DNA of 64,000 nt from Sphingomonas sp. R647 (GTDB lineage: Bacteria; Pseudomonadota; Alphaproteobacteria; Sphingomonadales; Sphingomonadaceae): the NCBI RefSeq assembly GCF_020177055.1, contig NZ_JAIQXT010000002.1:124001-188000 (forward strand), read 5' to 3'. The translations under genes were made by a program, and so were the position numbers. Under the pieces are notes generated by a model, which searched no databases, had not been told where the DNA came from, and saw nothing but the letters and a program-made list of their open reading frames with translations. Below are positions 17,628 through 26,062 of the stretch, piece by piece (position 1 is the stretch's first letter; each line of letters opens with the position of its first letter).

Positions 17628-18032
17628 CAGCCGCTTAGGTCAACGCATAACCAATAGCCGTCGCCCCGGCGCAGGCCGGGGCCGCCAAGTTTGGCGCGTA
17701 TCGCTATCCTTCTGGCGGCCCCGGCCTGCGCCGGGGCGACGGCGGGCTGCCTAACCAGCGCCTGCAAACCTCCGACATTCCCCACAGCAAAAGAAACACG
17801 CCGCCCGAGACCCACGGCGCGTTCCCCCGCGACATGTTCGCATCGCCGATTCAACCACCCAGCGCCGAATCACCCCGCCACGCCGAACAAGCGATCCAAA
17901 CACCCCGCCCGCAACCGCCAAAAACCCGCAGAAAACTGCGGCCTACAGCCCCACACCTTTCCTACAAGAACCCATTTGGCTAAAATACACTCTCACAAAC
18001 CAACCGAAAATGAGAATGTTCACACATGTCGC
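17628..18032. other. Intergenic region with no gene, C-rich on the plus strand
   Basis: The gap between mccA and the class II aldolase gene holds the 30-bp inverted repeat at 17658-17742, then about 290 bases that are strongly C-rich and G-poor on the plus strand. The nominal frames across it are unlike the proteins around them. A short hairpin (CCGCAG/CTGCGG) lies near 17926-17942. No promoter, RNA gene or small gene could be supported. Confidence 0.5.
17658..17742. repeat. Perfect 30-bp inverted repeat, REP-like and possible terminator
   Basis: The left arm (17658-17687, beginning CCGTCGCCCCGGCGCAGG) and the right arm (17713-17742, ending CCTGCGCCGGGGCGACGG) are perfect reverse complements over 30 bases around a 25-base loop. 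Each arm is itself partly palindromic (CCCCGGCxxxGCCGGGG). It lies 30 bases after the mccA stop and may end transcription there. It is a second GC-rich palindromic element, of different sequence from the one at 7548-7693. Confidence 0.75.
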
Positions 18033-18794
18033 CTATTCCCGCCAGCTCCGGTCCACCCGATCCACCAACCGCACCATCGCCGCAAAATCCGCCGCGCCCG
18101 GCCCGCCCGGAACCTGCGCCATATGCAGGTCGCGCTGGTGCACCGCGACCACCTCCGGCGACACGGTCAGCGGCGTGCCCATCGACAGCGTCGCCAGCTG
18201 GATCTCGCACGCGCGCTGCAGCGACCAATGCTTGATGAACGCCTCGGGCAATGTCCGTCCCATCGCGACGATGCCATGGTTGCGCAGCAGCAGCATCCGC
18301 TTGTCGCCCAAATTCGCGACCAGCCGCGCGCCCTCTTCGTCGCGCACCGTCACACCCTCGAAATCATGATAGGCGATCTGCCCGGCAAAGTTGCACGCGT
18401 AGAAATTGATCGGCTGCAACCCGCCTTCGAGGCTGCTCACCGCCATCCCCGCCGTGGTGTGCGTATGCATGATGCAATGCACATCGGGCAGGTTGCGATG
18501 GAACACCGCATGCTGGACGAACCCCGCGCGGTTGACCGGATAGGGGCTGTCGTCGAGCTTGTTGCCGTCAATGTCGATCTTGACCAGGTTCGATGCCTTC
18601 ACCTCGCTGAAATGCAGGCCGAACGGGTTGATCAGAAAGCTGTGATCCTCGCCCGGCACCTTCAGCGTGATGTGGTTGTAGATCATCTCCGACCAGCCAA
18701 GATGATCGAACACGCGATAGGCGGCGGCGAGCTGCTGGCGCGCCTCCCACTCGGCGTCAGACATCACGCGGGGCGCAGCAGCGGCAGTAGCCAT
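18033..18794 (-). CDS. Class II aldolase/adducin-family protein
   Basis: 253 residues from ATG at 18794 (MATAAAAPRVMSDAEWEAR), preceded by GGAGAGG. The class II aldolase fold is indicated by GWSEMIYNHITLKVPGEDHSF, the zinc-site histidines in IMHTHTTAGM and RNHGIVAMG and the partition of catalytic Glu/His residues. Relatives include fuculose-1-phosphate aldolase and ribulose-5-phosphate epimerase, but the adducin-like bacterial members mostly have no assigned substrate. It is divergent from the manganese-riboswitch gene, with a gap of about 100 bases before the riboswitch. Confidence 0.85.
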   Translation of the reverse strand: MATAAAAPRVMSDAEWEARQQLAAAYRVFDHLGWSEMIYNHITLKVPGEDHSFLINPFGLHFSEVKASNLVKIDIDGNKLDDSPYPVNRAGFVQHAVFHRNLPDVHCIMHTHTTAGMAVSSLEGGLQPINFYACNFAGQIAYHDFEGVTVRDEEGARLVANLGDKRMLLLRNHGIVAMGRTLPEAFIKHWSLQRACEIQLATLSMGTPLTVSPEVVAVHQRDLHMAQVPGGPGAADFAAMVRLVDRVDRSWRE

Positions 18795-18892
18795 GATCCT
18801 CTCCATTTTTCGTGGTTGCGGTATGTATGCCATGATCGGATGCTTCAGGGCAACTTGCGCTGCGGCGCAGCATGGGCTAGGGGCCGCAACAG

Positions 18893-19012
18893 TCATCTGG
18901 GGAGTAGCCAGCCGTCTTCGGACGGGCCTTCGCGTCAACATACTTGGTCGAGAGACCATGGTGCGAGGGGAGCCGGAAACGGTTCGGGCGAGACCAATGG
19001 CGCCATAGTTTC
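18893..19012 (+). ncRNA. yybP-ykoY manganese riboswitch
   Basis: The two signature elements of the yybP-ykoY class are present in order: GGGGAGTAGCC at 18899-18909, and CAACATACTTGG followed by GAGACC at about 18936-18956. A GCCGTC/GACGGG hairpin lies between them, and a later pairing segment (second GAGACC at about 18990) may serve expression control. The RNA precedes a GDT1-family Mn2+/Ca2+ transporter, a well-known target class for this riboswitch. Mn2+ binding is expected to turn on translation of the exporter. Exact ends are estimated. Confidence 0.88.
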
Positions 19013-19075
19013 CGTCCGGCCGGGCGGGAAGCTGTGGTGTCGTTGGAAATTCTCGCGCCCGGCCCGGAGACGATC

Positions 19076-19642
19076 TTGGAAGCCTTTCTCACCTCCACCG
19101 CCGTCGTCGCGCTCGCCGAAATCGGTGACAAGACGCAATTGCTCGCGATCCTGCTGGCAACGCGGTTCAAGCGGCCCTTGCCGATCGTGGCGGGCATCCT
19201 CGTCGCCACCCTCGCCAACCATTTCCTCGCGGCGCTGGTCGGGCAACAGGCGGCGGCGCTGCTGGAGGGGGTCTGGTTCCGCTACCTGATCGCCGCATCC
19301 TTCATCGCGATGGCGGCATGGACCCTGGTCCCCGACAAGATCGACGATCTTGAGGACAAACCCGCGCGCTTCGGGCCGTTCCTGACCACCACCGTCGCCT
19401 TCTTCCTCGTCGAAATGGGCGACAAGACTCAGATCGCGACCGTCGCGCTTGGCGCGCGCTTTGCCGAGGTCGGCTGGGTCACGGCGGGCACCACGCTTGG
19501 GATGATGCTGGCGAATGTGCCTGCGGTCTATCTCGGCAACGAACTGGTCAAGCGCGTGCCGATGAAGACCGTGCGGATCGTCGCGGCGCTGCTGTTCCTC
19601 GCGATCGGCATCTGGGTGCTCGTCCAGACGCTGCGGGGTTAA
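19076..19642 (+). CDS. GDT1/TMEM165-family manganese exporter (UPF0016)
   Basis: 188 residues. The start is TTG at 19076 (reads MEAFLTSTAVVALAE), chosen because GGAGA lies 5 bases upstream and the family begins just so. Six membrane helices in two repeats, each with the diagnostic metal motif: AEIGDKTQLLAI near residue 14 and VEMGDKTQIATVA near residue 110. The family exchanges Mn2+ or Ca2+ across the membrane; bacterial members behave as Mn exporters. The yybP-ykoY riboswitch just upstream makes Mn2+ the likely substrate. An in-frame extension to 18944 would run through the riboswitch and is rejected. Confidence 0.9.
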   Translation: MEAFLTSTAVVALAEIGDKTQLLAILLATRFKRPLPIVAGILVATLANHFLAALVGQQAAALLEGVWFRYLIAASFIAMAAWTLVPDKIDDLEDKPARFGPFLTTTVAFFLVEMGDKTQIATVALGARFAEVGWVTAGTTLGMMLANVPAVYLGNELVKRVPMKTVRIVAALLFLAIGIWVLVQTLRG

Positions 19643-20406
19643 TCCAGGAAGCGGATCGTCGGCCCATATTCGTCGCGGACGATCCGCACCTGCACATCGT
19701 ACAGCGCCGACAGCGTCTGATCGCGCATCACCTCGTCCGTCCGCCCGGCGGCGATGATCTTCCCCTCACGAACCGCCACCACGTCATCGGCAAAGCGGAA
19801 GGCGAGGTCGATGTCGTGGATCGCCATCACCACCGTCCGCCCCGCATCGGCGCGCGCGCGTAGCCGGCGGGCGGCGTCGATCGCGTGGCGTGGGTCGAGA
19901 TCGGCGGTGGGCTCATCGACGATCAGCAGCTCGGGATCGCCCACGATCGCGCGGGCGAGCAGCACGCGGGCCAGCTCGCCGCCCGACAGATCGGTCGCCG
20001 GGCGATCACGCAACGCCAGCAGGTCGCAGTCCTCCAGCGCACGCTCGATCGCGGGCAGCAACGCAGCGGGCAGCCCGCCAAATGCCGGAAGCTGGGGCAG
20101 CAGGCCGAGCGCAACCACCCGCTCAACGCTGATCGGCCAGTCCACCCCAACCCGCTGGGGCAGATAGGCGCGCCGCCGCGCCAGCTCCTGCCGCCGCAGC
20201 GCGGGCAGGGTGGTGTCACCCAGCCGGACGCTGCCGCGCTCCGGCGTCAGCAGCCCCGCCGCGACCTCAAGCAGGCTGGACTTGCCCGCGCCATTGGGGC
20301 CGATTACCGCAGTCAAGCGCCCCGCCGCAAACCGCGCGTCGACGCCATCCAGCACCAGCCGACCGCCGCGCCGCAGCGTGATCGCTTCGAGGGTGAGTAC
20401 GGTCAT
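19639..20406 (-). CDS. btuD: Cobalamin ABC transporter ATPase
   Basis: 255 residues from ATG at 20406, overlapping the permease stop by ATGA. Complete ABC ATPase: Walker A GPNGAGKSS, Q-loop YLPQRVG, signature LSGGELARV, Walker B LLIVDEPTADLD and the switch His in MAIHDIDLAF. It belongs to the FecE/BtuD/HmuV branch. The substrate is inferred as vitamin B12 because it ends an overlapping btuB-F-C-D operon headed by a cobalamin riboswitch. It is convergent with the manganese exporter, overlapping its end by 4 bases. Confidence 0.9.
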   Translation of the reverse strand: MTVLTLEAITLRRGGRLVLDGVDARFAAGRLTAVIGPNGAGKSSLLEVAAGLLTPERGSVRLGDTTLPALRRQELARRRAYLPQRVGVDWPISVERVVALGLLPQLPAFGGLPAALLPAIERALEDCDLLALRDRPATDLSGGELARVLLARAIVGDPELLIVDEPTADLDPRHAIDAARRLRARADAGRTVVMAIHDIDLAFRFADDVVAVREGKIIAAGRTDEVMRDQTLSALYDVQVRIVRDEYGPTIRFLD

Positions 20407-21389
20407 GGCGTCCGACTCCGCATCCGCAGCACCAGCCACAGGAAGAAGGGCGCCCCGACCAGCGCGGTGAACACGCCCAAATGGATCGGGCTGTCGAGCC
20501 GGATCAGCCGCGTCGCGATATCGGCGGCAGTCAGCAACGCCGCCCCCGCCAATGCTGCCGGGACCAGCGTCGCGGCGGGGCGATGCCCGACGAAGGGCCG
20601 CACCAGATGCGGCGCGACCAGCCCGATAAAGCCGATTGTGCCGACCACGGCGGTCGCTGCGCCAACACCCAGCCCGGTGCCCGCAAGCGCCAGCAGCCGC
20701 GTCCGCCGCACATCGACGCCAAGGCTTTCGGCCTGCAACTCGCCCAGCGCCAGTGCGTCGAGCGATCGCGCCGTGGCAAGCAGTGCGCCACCACCGAGCA
20801 GGATCAGCGGCGCGGCCAGCATGATCTCCTCCCAACCGCGATTGGCGAGCGAACCCATCAGCCAGGTCATGATCTCATAGGCCGCATAGGGATTGGGCGC
20901 GAGGTTGAGCGCGAGGCTGATGCCAGCGCCCGCAAGGCTCGAAATCGCCGCGCCAGCGAGGATCAGCGCCAACGTCCCCCCGCCGCGGGCAAGCAGCAGC
21001 GCCGCAAACCCCGCCGCCATCGCTCCGGCCAGCCCCGCCAGTGGTGCAGCAAGCGGAGCCACCGCTGCCAGCCCGTAATAGATCGCGATCACCGCGCCGA
21101 GCGACGCGCCGCCCGAAATGCCGAGCAGCCCCGGCTCGGCCAGCGGATTGCGCAGCAACCCCTGCAGCACCGCGCCCGACAGCCCAAGGATCGCGCCGGT
21201 CAGCACGCCGAGCAGCATCCGTGGCAGGCGGATTTCGGTGATCACCACGCCGGTCAGCCGCGCGGTCCCGGTCGCTTCCCGGCCCAGCCATCCGGCATAA
21301 TCGAGCCCCAACGTGCCGATGCCGAGCGAGATCAGGCCCAGCACGAGGGTCAGCACTACCAGCACCGGGATCAGCAACCGCCCGCTCAT
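20403..21389 (-). CDS. btuC: Cobalamin ABC transporter permease (FecCD family)
   Basis: 328 residues with about ten hydrophobic segments, the usual length for FecCD/BtuC permeases. Typical blocks are RLPRMLLGVLTGAILGLSGAVLQGLLRNPLAEP at the first third (shown only in part: LRNPLAEPGLLGISGGAS), GRAWSG-like helices replaced by WLMGSLANRGWEEI, and the coupling-helix region GTIGFIGLVAPHLVR near the C-terminal third. It overlaps btuF upstream and btuD downstream by 4 bases each. Confidence 0.92.
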   Translation of the reverse strand: MSGRLLIPVLVVLTLVLGLISLGIGTLGLDYAGWLGREATGTARLTGVVITEIRLPRMLLGVLTGAILGLSGAVLQGLLRNPLAEPGLLGISGGASLGAVIAIYYGLAAVAPLAAPLAGLAGAMAAGFAALLLARGGGTLALILAGAAISSLAGAGISLALNLAPNPYAAYEIMTWLMGSLANRGWEEIMLAAPLILLGGGALLATARSLDALALGELQAESLGVDVRRTRLLALAGTGLGVGAATAVVGTIGFIGLVAPHLVRPFVGHRPAATLVPAALAGAALLTAADIATRLIRLDSPIHLGVFTALVGAPFFLWLVLRMRSRTP

Positions 21390-22222
21390 CGCGCCGCCTC
21401 AAGCTGATCGCGCAACTCCGCCGCCGCCCCGGCGATCAGCGGCGTGCCGCAGATATAGGCGCGCGGGCTGACGCTGACCTGCCGTCCGGCCCAGCGCTTG
21501 CGCACCAGCGGATGCCGTGCAACGCGATCGCGCAGGCTATGCCCGACCACGCCGCCAACGGGCGCGACCAGAATATCGGGGTTCAGCGCCAGCAGCGCCT
21601 CGACATCGGTGCCTGCCACGCCTTCCTTCACCGCATTGCGCGCCCCCGCCGCGTCGAGCACCGCGTCATACAGCGCGCCCTCGCCGCGCGAGAGCCCATC
21701 GCCGCTCCACGACGCGACGCGCAAATTGAGGGCCGGGCGGCGCGCCAGATCGGCGAGCCGCGCATCCATCCCGGCGATCAGCGCCTCGCCGCGTTCGACG
21801 GTGCCAAACTGCGCGGCGAGCGTGCGGACGGTCGCACGGATCTCGTCGAAGCTCTGCGGCTGCGCCACCTCGATCATCGGAAAGCCGAAGCGGCGCAGCG
21901 CCGCGCGGGTTGCCGCAGAGCCAAAGCTGTCGGCGACGATCAGGTCCGGCTGTTGCCGCACCACATCCTCGATCTCGCCGCGATTGACCGCCACGTCGCG
22001 CGCCCGCGATGCCATCAGTGACAGCAACGGATCGCGCGACAGCCAGGTGACCGACGCGATCCGCTCGGGCGGGAGCAGCATCAGCACCAGCTGGTCGGTG
22101 CACTGGTTGATCGACATCACCCGCATCGGCACAGCGTCTTGCGCACGCGGCGGCGGAGCGCTGCCGGCCGAAACCGGCAGCGCCAATACCGCGATCGCCA
22201 GCAGGATGCCGGCGCGTCGCAT
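21386..22222 (-). CDS. btuF: Cobalamin-binding periplasmic protein
   Basis: 278 residues from ATG at 22222 (MRRAGILLAIAVLALPVSAG), a signal peptide. A GTG three bases earlier is the alternative and would give a GTGA overlap with the receptor stop. The mature part is a class III periplasmic binding fold (RVMSINQCTDQLVLMLLPPERIASVTWL, GEIEDVVRQQPDLIVADSFG, LALNPDILVAPVGGVVGHSL). BtuF/FepB-like; B12 specificity follows from the operon and the riboswitch rather than from residues seen here. Confidence 0.88.
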   Translation of the reverse strand: MRRAGILLAIAVLALPVSAGSAPPPRAQDAVPMRVMSINQCTDQLVLMLLPPERIASVTWLSRDPLLSLMASRARDVAVNRGEIEDVVRQQPDLIVADSFGSAATRAALRRFGFPMIEVAQPQSFDEIRATVRTLAAQFGTVERGEALIAGMDARLADLARRPALNLRVASWSGDGLSRGEGALYDAVLDAAGARNAVKEGVAGTDVEALLALNPDILVAPVGGVVGHSLRDRVARHPLVRKRWAGRQVSVSPRAYICGTPLIAGAAAELRDQLEAAR

Positions 22223-24159
22223 CACAGCTTTACGCGCACGCCGGCGAACGCGCCGATGCCAGGCGTCGCAAAGCTGAACACCTCTTCGTAATCGACGTCG
22301 AACAGATTCTCGACCCGGCCGAACAGCTGCACCTTCTCCACCACATCGAACGCGACGTTGAGGTTCACCAGTGTGTACGGCTTCATCGACACCCGCACCG
22401 GGTTGTAGCTGGGGTCGGTGAAGGCCACGTCGGTCATCCGCCCGTTATGCCGCACGGTCAGCGTGGTCGAAAGCCGCTCGTCGCTGGAGATATAGGTCGC
22501 GTTGAAGCTCGCAATGTCGCCCGGACGGCGCACTTCCTCGATGCCATTCTCCTTGGCATTGAGATGCGTGTAGCTCGCGTCGAGCCGCAGCTGCGGGATC
22601 GGCCGCGCACTCGCGAACAGCTCAACGCCATGCTGCTTGGACAGGGTCGTGCGGTTGGCCGGCGTCGCGACATAGGTCGGGGCGGGGTAGGTGGTGTAGA
22701 TCTCGCCCTTCAGCGTGGAATCGAAGTAGGTCGCGCCGAGGGTCACGCTATCGTCGGCAAAGCTCTGCTCGATCCCGGCTTCCCAGCCTTCCGACTTTTC
22801 CGGCTTCAAGTTCGGGTTGCCGATGTAGCGCCCGTCCGAAAAGCCGTAGAGCTCGTAATAGCCGGGGTTCTTGACGCCGGTGCCATAGGCGCCGCGCACG
22901 CGCGTGCCGGTGGGCAGGCGATAGCTGCCCTGCACGCGCCAGGTGGTGGCGTCGTCAAAGCGGTTATTGTCGTCGTGCCGCACCGATGCACCCGCCGCAA
23001 AGCCGCCAGCGGTCAGCTCATACTGCGCGACCAGGCCGAGATTGTCGGTGTTGCGCTTGCCGGTAAAGGCGTCGAACGGCGATCCGCTGCCCGGCGTCGT
23101 GTTGCGGAACTCTTCCCGTTCCACATCGACCGCGCCGGTCACGCGATGGGTAACCGCGTCGCTACCAAAGCGCAGGCTCGACACCAGCGAGCCCTTGTAG
23201 CGCTGCGCCTCGCTGCCGAAATCGACATCGTCTTCGTTGCGGTACATCGTGCGCTCGCTGTCGGCGAACTGGCCCGACAGTGTCGTCGTCCAGCGCCCGT
23301 CGAGCGCGGTGAATGCGGCGCTCAGCAGGCCGTACAGGCCGTGATTGCGCTGGTGCATCCCGGGCGTGTCGACGGTGTAGCCGAAGGTCGGGCTGGCGGG
23401 GTTGCCGTCGCTGGCGTTCGCATCGGAATCGCTGACGCTATACCGCAGCACGCCGGTCAGCGTCAGGCTGTCGGTCGGCGTCCAGTTGAACTTGCCGCTC
23501 AATGCGCCGCTTTCCGATCCGACGCTGCGGGTGCCGCCACGTGCGGTGGGGGTGCCATCGGTCAGATAGCCGGTCGCCGACAGCGCATAGTCGAAGTCAC
23601 CCGATACGCCCGCCGCGCGTGCTGCCGCGCTGACCGTGCCGAACGAACCGCCCTCGATCCGCGCGCTGAACCCCGGCGCCTCACGGCCCGACAGCGTCAG
23701 ATAGTGGATCACGCCACCGATCGCGTCGGAGCCATAGAGCGAGGATTGCTGCCCGCGCAGCACCTCGACCCGCGCCGCGCTGTCGGCGAGCAGCCCGCTG
23801 AAATCGAACTCGCCCTGAAACGCGTCGGATACTTCGATCCCGTCGATCAGCGCCAGAACGTGATTGCCCTCGGTCCCGCGAATACGGATCTGCGTCAGCC
23901 CGCCGATCTGGCGGCTGACCGCAACGCCCGGCACGTCGCGCAAGACGTCGGACAATGTGCGGGTCTGGCGCTGCTCCAGCGCCTCGGCGTCGATCACGGT
24001 GACGGACGCGCCGACCTCGTAGATCGGAACGCCTTCGCCCGAACGCGATGCGGTGACGACCACCATCTCGCTGGCGTCTTCGGCAATGACGGTCTCGCGC
24101 GCAAAGGCGGGCGATGCCGCAGCGATGGCGAGCGTGGAAACGGACAACAACTTCAACAT
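22222..24159 (-). CDS. btuB: TonB-dependent vitamin B12 receptor
   Basis: 645 residues from ATG at 24159 (MLKLLSVSTLAIAAASPAFA). A signal peptide is followed by a TonB-box-like EMVVVTASR, the plug domain (ASVTVIDAEALEQRQTRTL, VSRQIGGLTQIRIRGTEGNHVL, VEVLRGQQSSLYGSDAIGGV) and a 22-strand barrel. The length of about 620 mature residues fits BtuB better than large siderophore receptors. The plug blocks and the ER-less C-terminal end GVRVKL are normal except that the last residue is not aromatic. A cobalamin riboswitch precedes it, and the gene overlaps btuF. Together these make B12 the expected ligand. Confidence 0.92.
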   Translation of the reverse strand: MLKLLSVSTLAIAAASPAFARETVIAEDASEMVVVTASRSGEGVPIYEVGASVTVIDAEALEQRQTRTLSDVLRDVPGVAVSRQIGGLTQIRIRGTEGNHVLALIDGIEVSDAFQGEFDFSGLLADSAARVEVLRGQQSSLYGSDAIGGVIHYLTLSGREAPGFSARIEGGSFGTVSAAARAAGVSGDFDYALSATGYLTDGTPTARGGTRSVGSESGALSGKFNWTPTDSLTLTGVLRYSVSDSDANASDGNPASPTFGYTVDTPGMHQRNHGLYGLLSAAFTALDGRWTTTLSGQFADSERTMYRNEDDVDFGSEAQRYKGSLVSSLRFGSDAVTHRVTGAVDVEREEFRNTTPGSGSPFDAFTGKRNTDNLGLVAQYELTAGGFAAGASVRHDDNNRFDDATTWRVQGSYRLPTGTRVRGAYGTGVKNPGYYELYGFSDGRYIGNPNLKPEKSEGWEAGIEQSFADDSVTLGATYFDSTLKGEIYTTYPAPTYVATPANRTTLSKQHGVELFASARPIPQLRLDASYTHLNAKENGIEEVRRPGDIASFNATYISSDERLSTTLTVRHNGRMTDVAFTDPSYNPVRVSMKPYTLVNLNVAFDVVEKVQLFGRVENLFDVDYEEVFSFATPGIGAFAGVRVKL

Positions 24160-24349
24160 GGGAAACTCTACCCCCGGCGCCGTGCAACGAGGGCAGGGGC
24201 CTGCCGTCCAGTCCGAACGGCCGGTATGCACGCGCCAGCCGGGCGCATGAACGCCTGACGCACGACACCGACGCGGCCCCCGCCGCTTGGTTCGTCGCTC
24301 AGACGGAGGACCGTGCCGCGGCCATTCCCTGGACCAAGGCAAGAGCGAC

Positions 24350-24555
24350 CATGCGCCGGCAGGTCTCCTGGCTCGCGGGTCAGGGCTTGATGCACGGCCT
24401 TCCCAGACGAATGTCCAGTGGCTGCTCCCCCGAAAGGAGCCGGTGCATCGCGCTCACCGCTTACAGTTGCAGGGACAGCTGCGGATTTGGACGGCAAAGG
24501 CCGCCCGCACCGCATTCCCGTTTAAGCCCCTTTCGGGGCACCGGCGCGATCATGA
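24350..24555 (-). ncRNA. Cobalamin (B12) riboswitch
   Basis: Read on the minus strand, the conserved boxes occur in order: GGTGCCCC with the AAACGGGAA-like segment at about 24543-24500, GCTGTCCCTGCAACTGTAA (the B12 box region) at about 24482-24463, the CACTGGACATTCGTCTGGGAAGGC-type arm at about 24425-24395, and GAGCCAGGAGACCTGCC at 24373-24357. It sits about 190 bases upstream of btuB. Cobalamin binding should repress the uptake operon, by masking its ribosome site or by termination. Ends are estimated. Confidence 0.95.
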
Positions 24556-24556
24556 A

Positions 24557-24640
24557 ACACGGGGTCGCCCCCGTGTCTCGAGCGGGCCTCTACGCCCGCA
24601 TCGGGGTTCCGGCAAGCCTTATATAAAGGATTCTTTATAT
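24557..24640. promoter_or_regulatory. Promoter region of btuB with an AT-rich palindrome
   Basis: Between the riboswitch and the upstream DUF1993 gene lie an ACACGGGG/CCCCGTGT hairpin (24557-24576), a GCGGGC/GCCCGC hairpin (about 24582-24598) and a perfect AT-rich palindrome ATATAAAG-GATT-CTTTATAT (24621-24640). The palindrome stands out against the GC-rich surroundings and could be a repressor operator overlapping the -10 region of the leftward btuB promoter. The GC hairpins could terminate the DUF1993 transcript. Confidence 0.45.
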
Positions 24641-24657
24641 CATGGTTGCGCTAGCGT

Positions 24658-25245
24658 TTATGCGCCGGGCGCGGTGCCGGGGCGCAGATAGGCGAACATG
24701 TGCGCGACATAATCGACCTTGCCCAGTTCCACTCCCTGCGCGCGCAGGATCGCGTAAGCGGTCATCAGGTGGAAATAGAATTGCGGCAGCGCCCAGTCGC
24801 GCACGAACTGCTCCGCCGTCAGATCGAACACCATGCCCTGGGGCAGGGTGTGCGCGATCGGCGCAGCCGGATCGATCGCGGGCATGTCGCCGCGAACCTG
24901 ATCGAGCAGCGCCAGCGTCTGGGCGATGCGGGCGCAGGCATCGGCGATCGTGCCGGGGCGATCTCCAGCGGTGCGGCCCTCATCCAGCAATTCGGCGATG
25001 GATGCGGGAAACGCCTCGCCGCGCAGCCGATACACCCCCTCCTGCGCCTGCACGCAGGCAAACCGGATCTGGGTCGCGAGCGGGAACATGTCGGGCGCCA
25101 GCCGTGCAGACATCAGCGCGTCGGTGACGCCGTCCTGCGCCTCGGCCTTGCGCAGCCAATCGGACAGCGCGGCCAGCATCTGGACATAGGTGGGGATGAT
25201 CAGGTCGGGCAGCGTCACGCGGTTTTCCTCAGCGGCAATGGGCAT
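24658..25245 (-). CDS. DUF1993-family protein
   Basis: 195-residue all-helical protein matching the DUF1993 family over its length: TYVQMLAALSDWLRKAEAQ near the start, SARLAPDMFPLATQIRFAC, and the C-terminal LPQFYFHLMTAYAILRAQGVELGK. The fold is related to DinB four-helix bundles. Function is unknown. It is in the same direction as btuB, ending 17 bases before the AT palindrome of the btuB promoter region, but a common transcript is doubtful because of the hairpins between. Confidence 0.85.
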   Translation of the reverse strand: MPIAAEENRVTLPDLIIPTYVQMLAALSDWLRKAEAQDGVTDALMSARLAPDMFPLATQIRFACVQAQEGVYRLRGEAFPASIAELLDEGRTAGDRPGTIADACARIAQTLALLDQVRGDMPAIDPAAPIAHTLPQGMVFDLTAEQFVRDWALPQFYFHLMTAYAILRAQGVELGKVDYVAHMFAYLRPGTAPGA

Positions 25246-25330
25246 TTACCGATGCACGCGATCACACCGGCGCGGCAACCGAAAAGCGGGCGATGAGCGC
25301 ATTGCCGGAGGCGTTCGCGCGTCAAACCGC

Positions 25331-25762
25331 ATGACACGCAAATCCCGCGCCGCTACAGGCGTCGGCATGGCGGGCTGGATCCGGAACGCGCGCGGCGCAC
25401 GCAGCATCCTTGTGGTGCTGTTCGCGCTCGTCCTGGCGATCCGCGTGGCGATCCCGACCGGCTTCATGCCGACCCACGCGCCGAACGGCATCGTCATTTC
25501 GGTGTGCACCGGGATGGGCGAGGCCAAGGCGTTTCTGCCGATCGAGAAGCCCGGCGATCAGGACCGCCACAGCAACGCCGAAAGTCCGTGCACCTTTGCC
25601 GCCGGCCTTGGTGGCGGGCTGCTCGCGCCAGCCACGGGCGATCCCATGCTGGCGATCGCACCGGCCTATGCGGGCGTAGCATCGCGCGCTCCCGCCCACC
25701 GCACCGTCCATCGCCTCGCGGCCCCACCACCGCCGTCCCAAGGGCCACCCGCGCGCGCCTGA
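25331..25762 (+). CDS. DUF2946-family protein
   Basis: 143 residues from ATG at 25331; Met13 (MAGWIRNARG, 25367) is an alternative start. One N-terminal membrane segment or uncleaved signal (SILVVLFALVLAIRVAIPTG), then a small extracytoplasmic domain with Cys in ISVCTGMG and the DRHSNAESPCTFAAG block, the Cys/His pattern of DUF2946. The family is found beside copper-handling genes. Here it heads a rightward run with PepSY, SOD, PCuAC and SCO genes, which fits a role in extracytoplasmic metal handling. The long Pro-rich tail is probably disordered. Confidence 0.75.
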   Translation: MTRKSRAATGVGMAGWIRNARGARSILVVLFALVLAIRVAIPTGFMPTHAPNGIVISVCTGMGEAKAFLPIEKPGDQDRHSNAESPCTFAAGLGGGLLAPATGDPMLAIAPAYAGVASRAPAHRTVHRLAAPPPPSQGPPARA

Positions 25763-25870
25763 CAGCCGCGCGGCCGACATCAGTCTGCCGCCTGACCGTG
25801 CGGGGCGCCTGACGCCTCGCGCTCCCGCGCCATCGCATCCGCGACCGGCGCACGGCGAATGGAATTCAAC

Positions 25871-26062
25871 ATGTCGATGTTCAACCGGGCAGGGAGTGCC
25901 CGAACTCTCAGGCTGCGACGCGTGCGCCGGTTGGCCTGGCTGCTGACCCTGATCTGCATTGTTGGCCAGGTGGGCGAGGCTGCCTTGCATGCACCCGCCC
26001 ATGCGACACCCGCGCTAATCGCGCCGAGCGCTGACCGTGATGGAGCGCGCTTGGCATGGTAA
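25871..26062 (+). CDS. Small single-pass membrane protein
   Basis: 63 residues from ATG at 25871 (MSMFNRAGSARTLRLRRVRR); ATG at 25859 is an alternative. An Arg-rich N-terminus is followed by one hydrophobic helix (LAWLLTLICIVGQVGEAAL), so the N-terminus should face the cytoplasm, then HAPAHATPALIAPSADRDG. No family was recognised. Its stop overlaps the start of the PepSY gene by 7 bases, suggesting coupling. It may be a small accessory of the copper/redox operon. Confidence 0.5.
   Translation: MSMFNRAGSARTLRLRRVRRLAWLLTLICIVGQVGEAALHAPAHATPALIAPSADRDGARLAW

Noticed and set aside
17691..19289. 532-codon frame through the C-rich gap and the aldolase gene
   Set aside because: Low-complexity Arg/Pro/His translation without domain; it is a frame shadow opposite the class II aldolase and crosses the riboswitch.
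22447..24258. 603-codon open frame antisense to btuB
   Set aside because: High GC creates long antisense frames. It has no domain or ribosome site, and the btuB frame on the other strand carries the full receptor signature.
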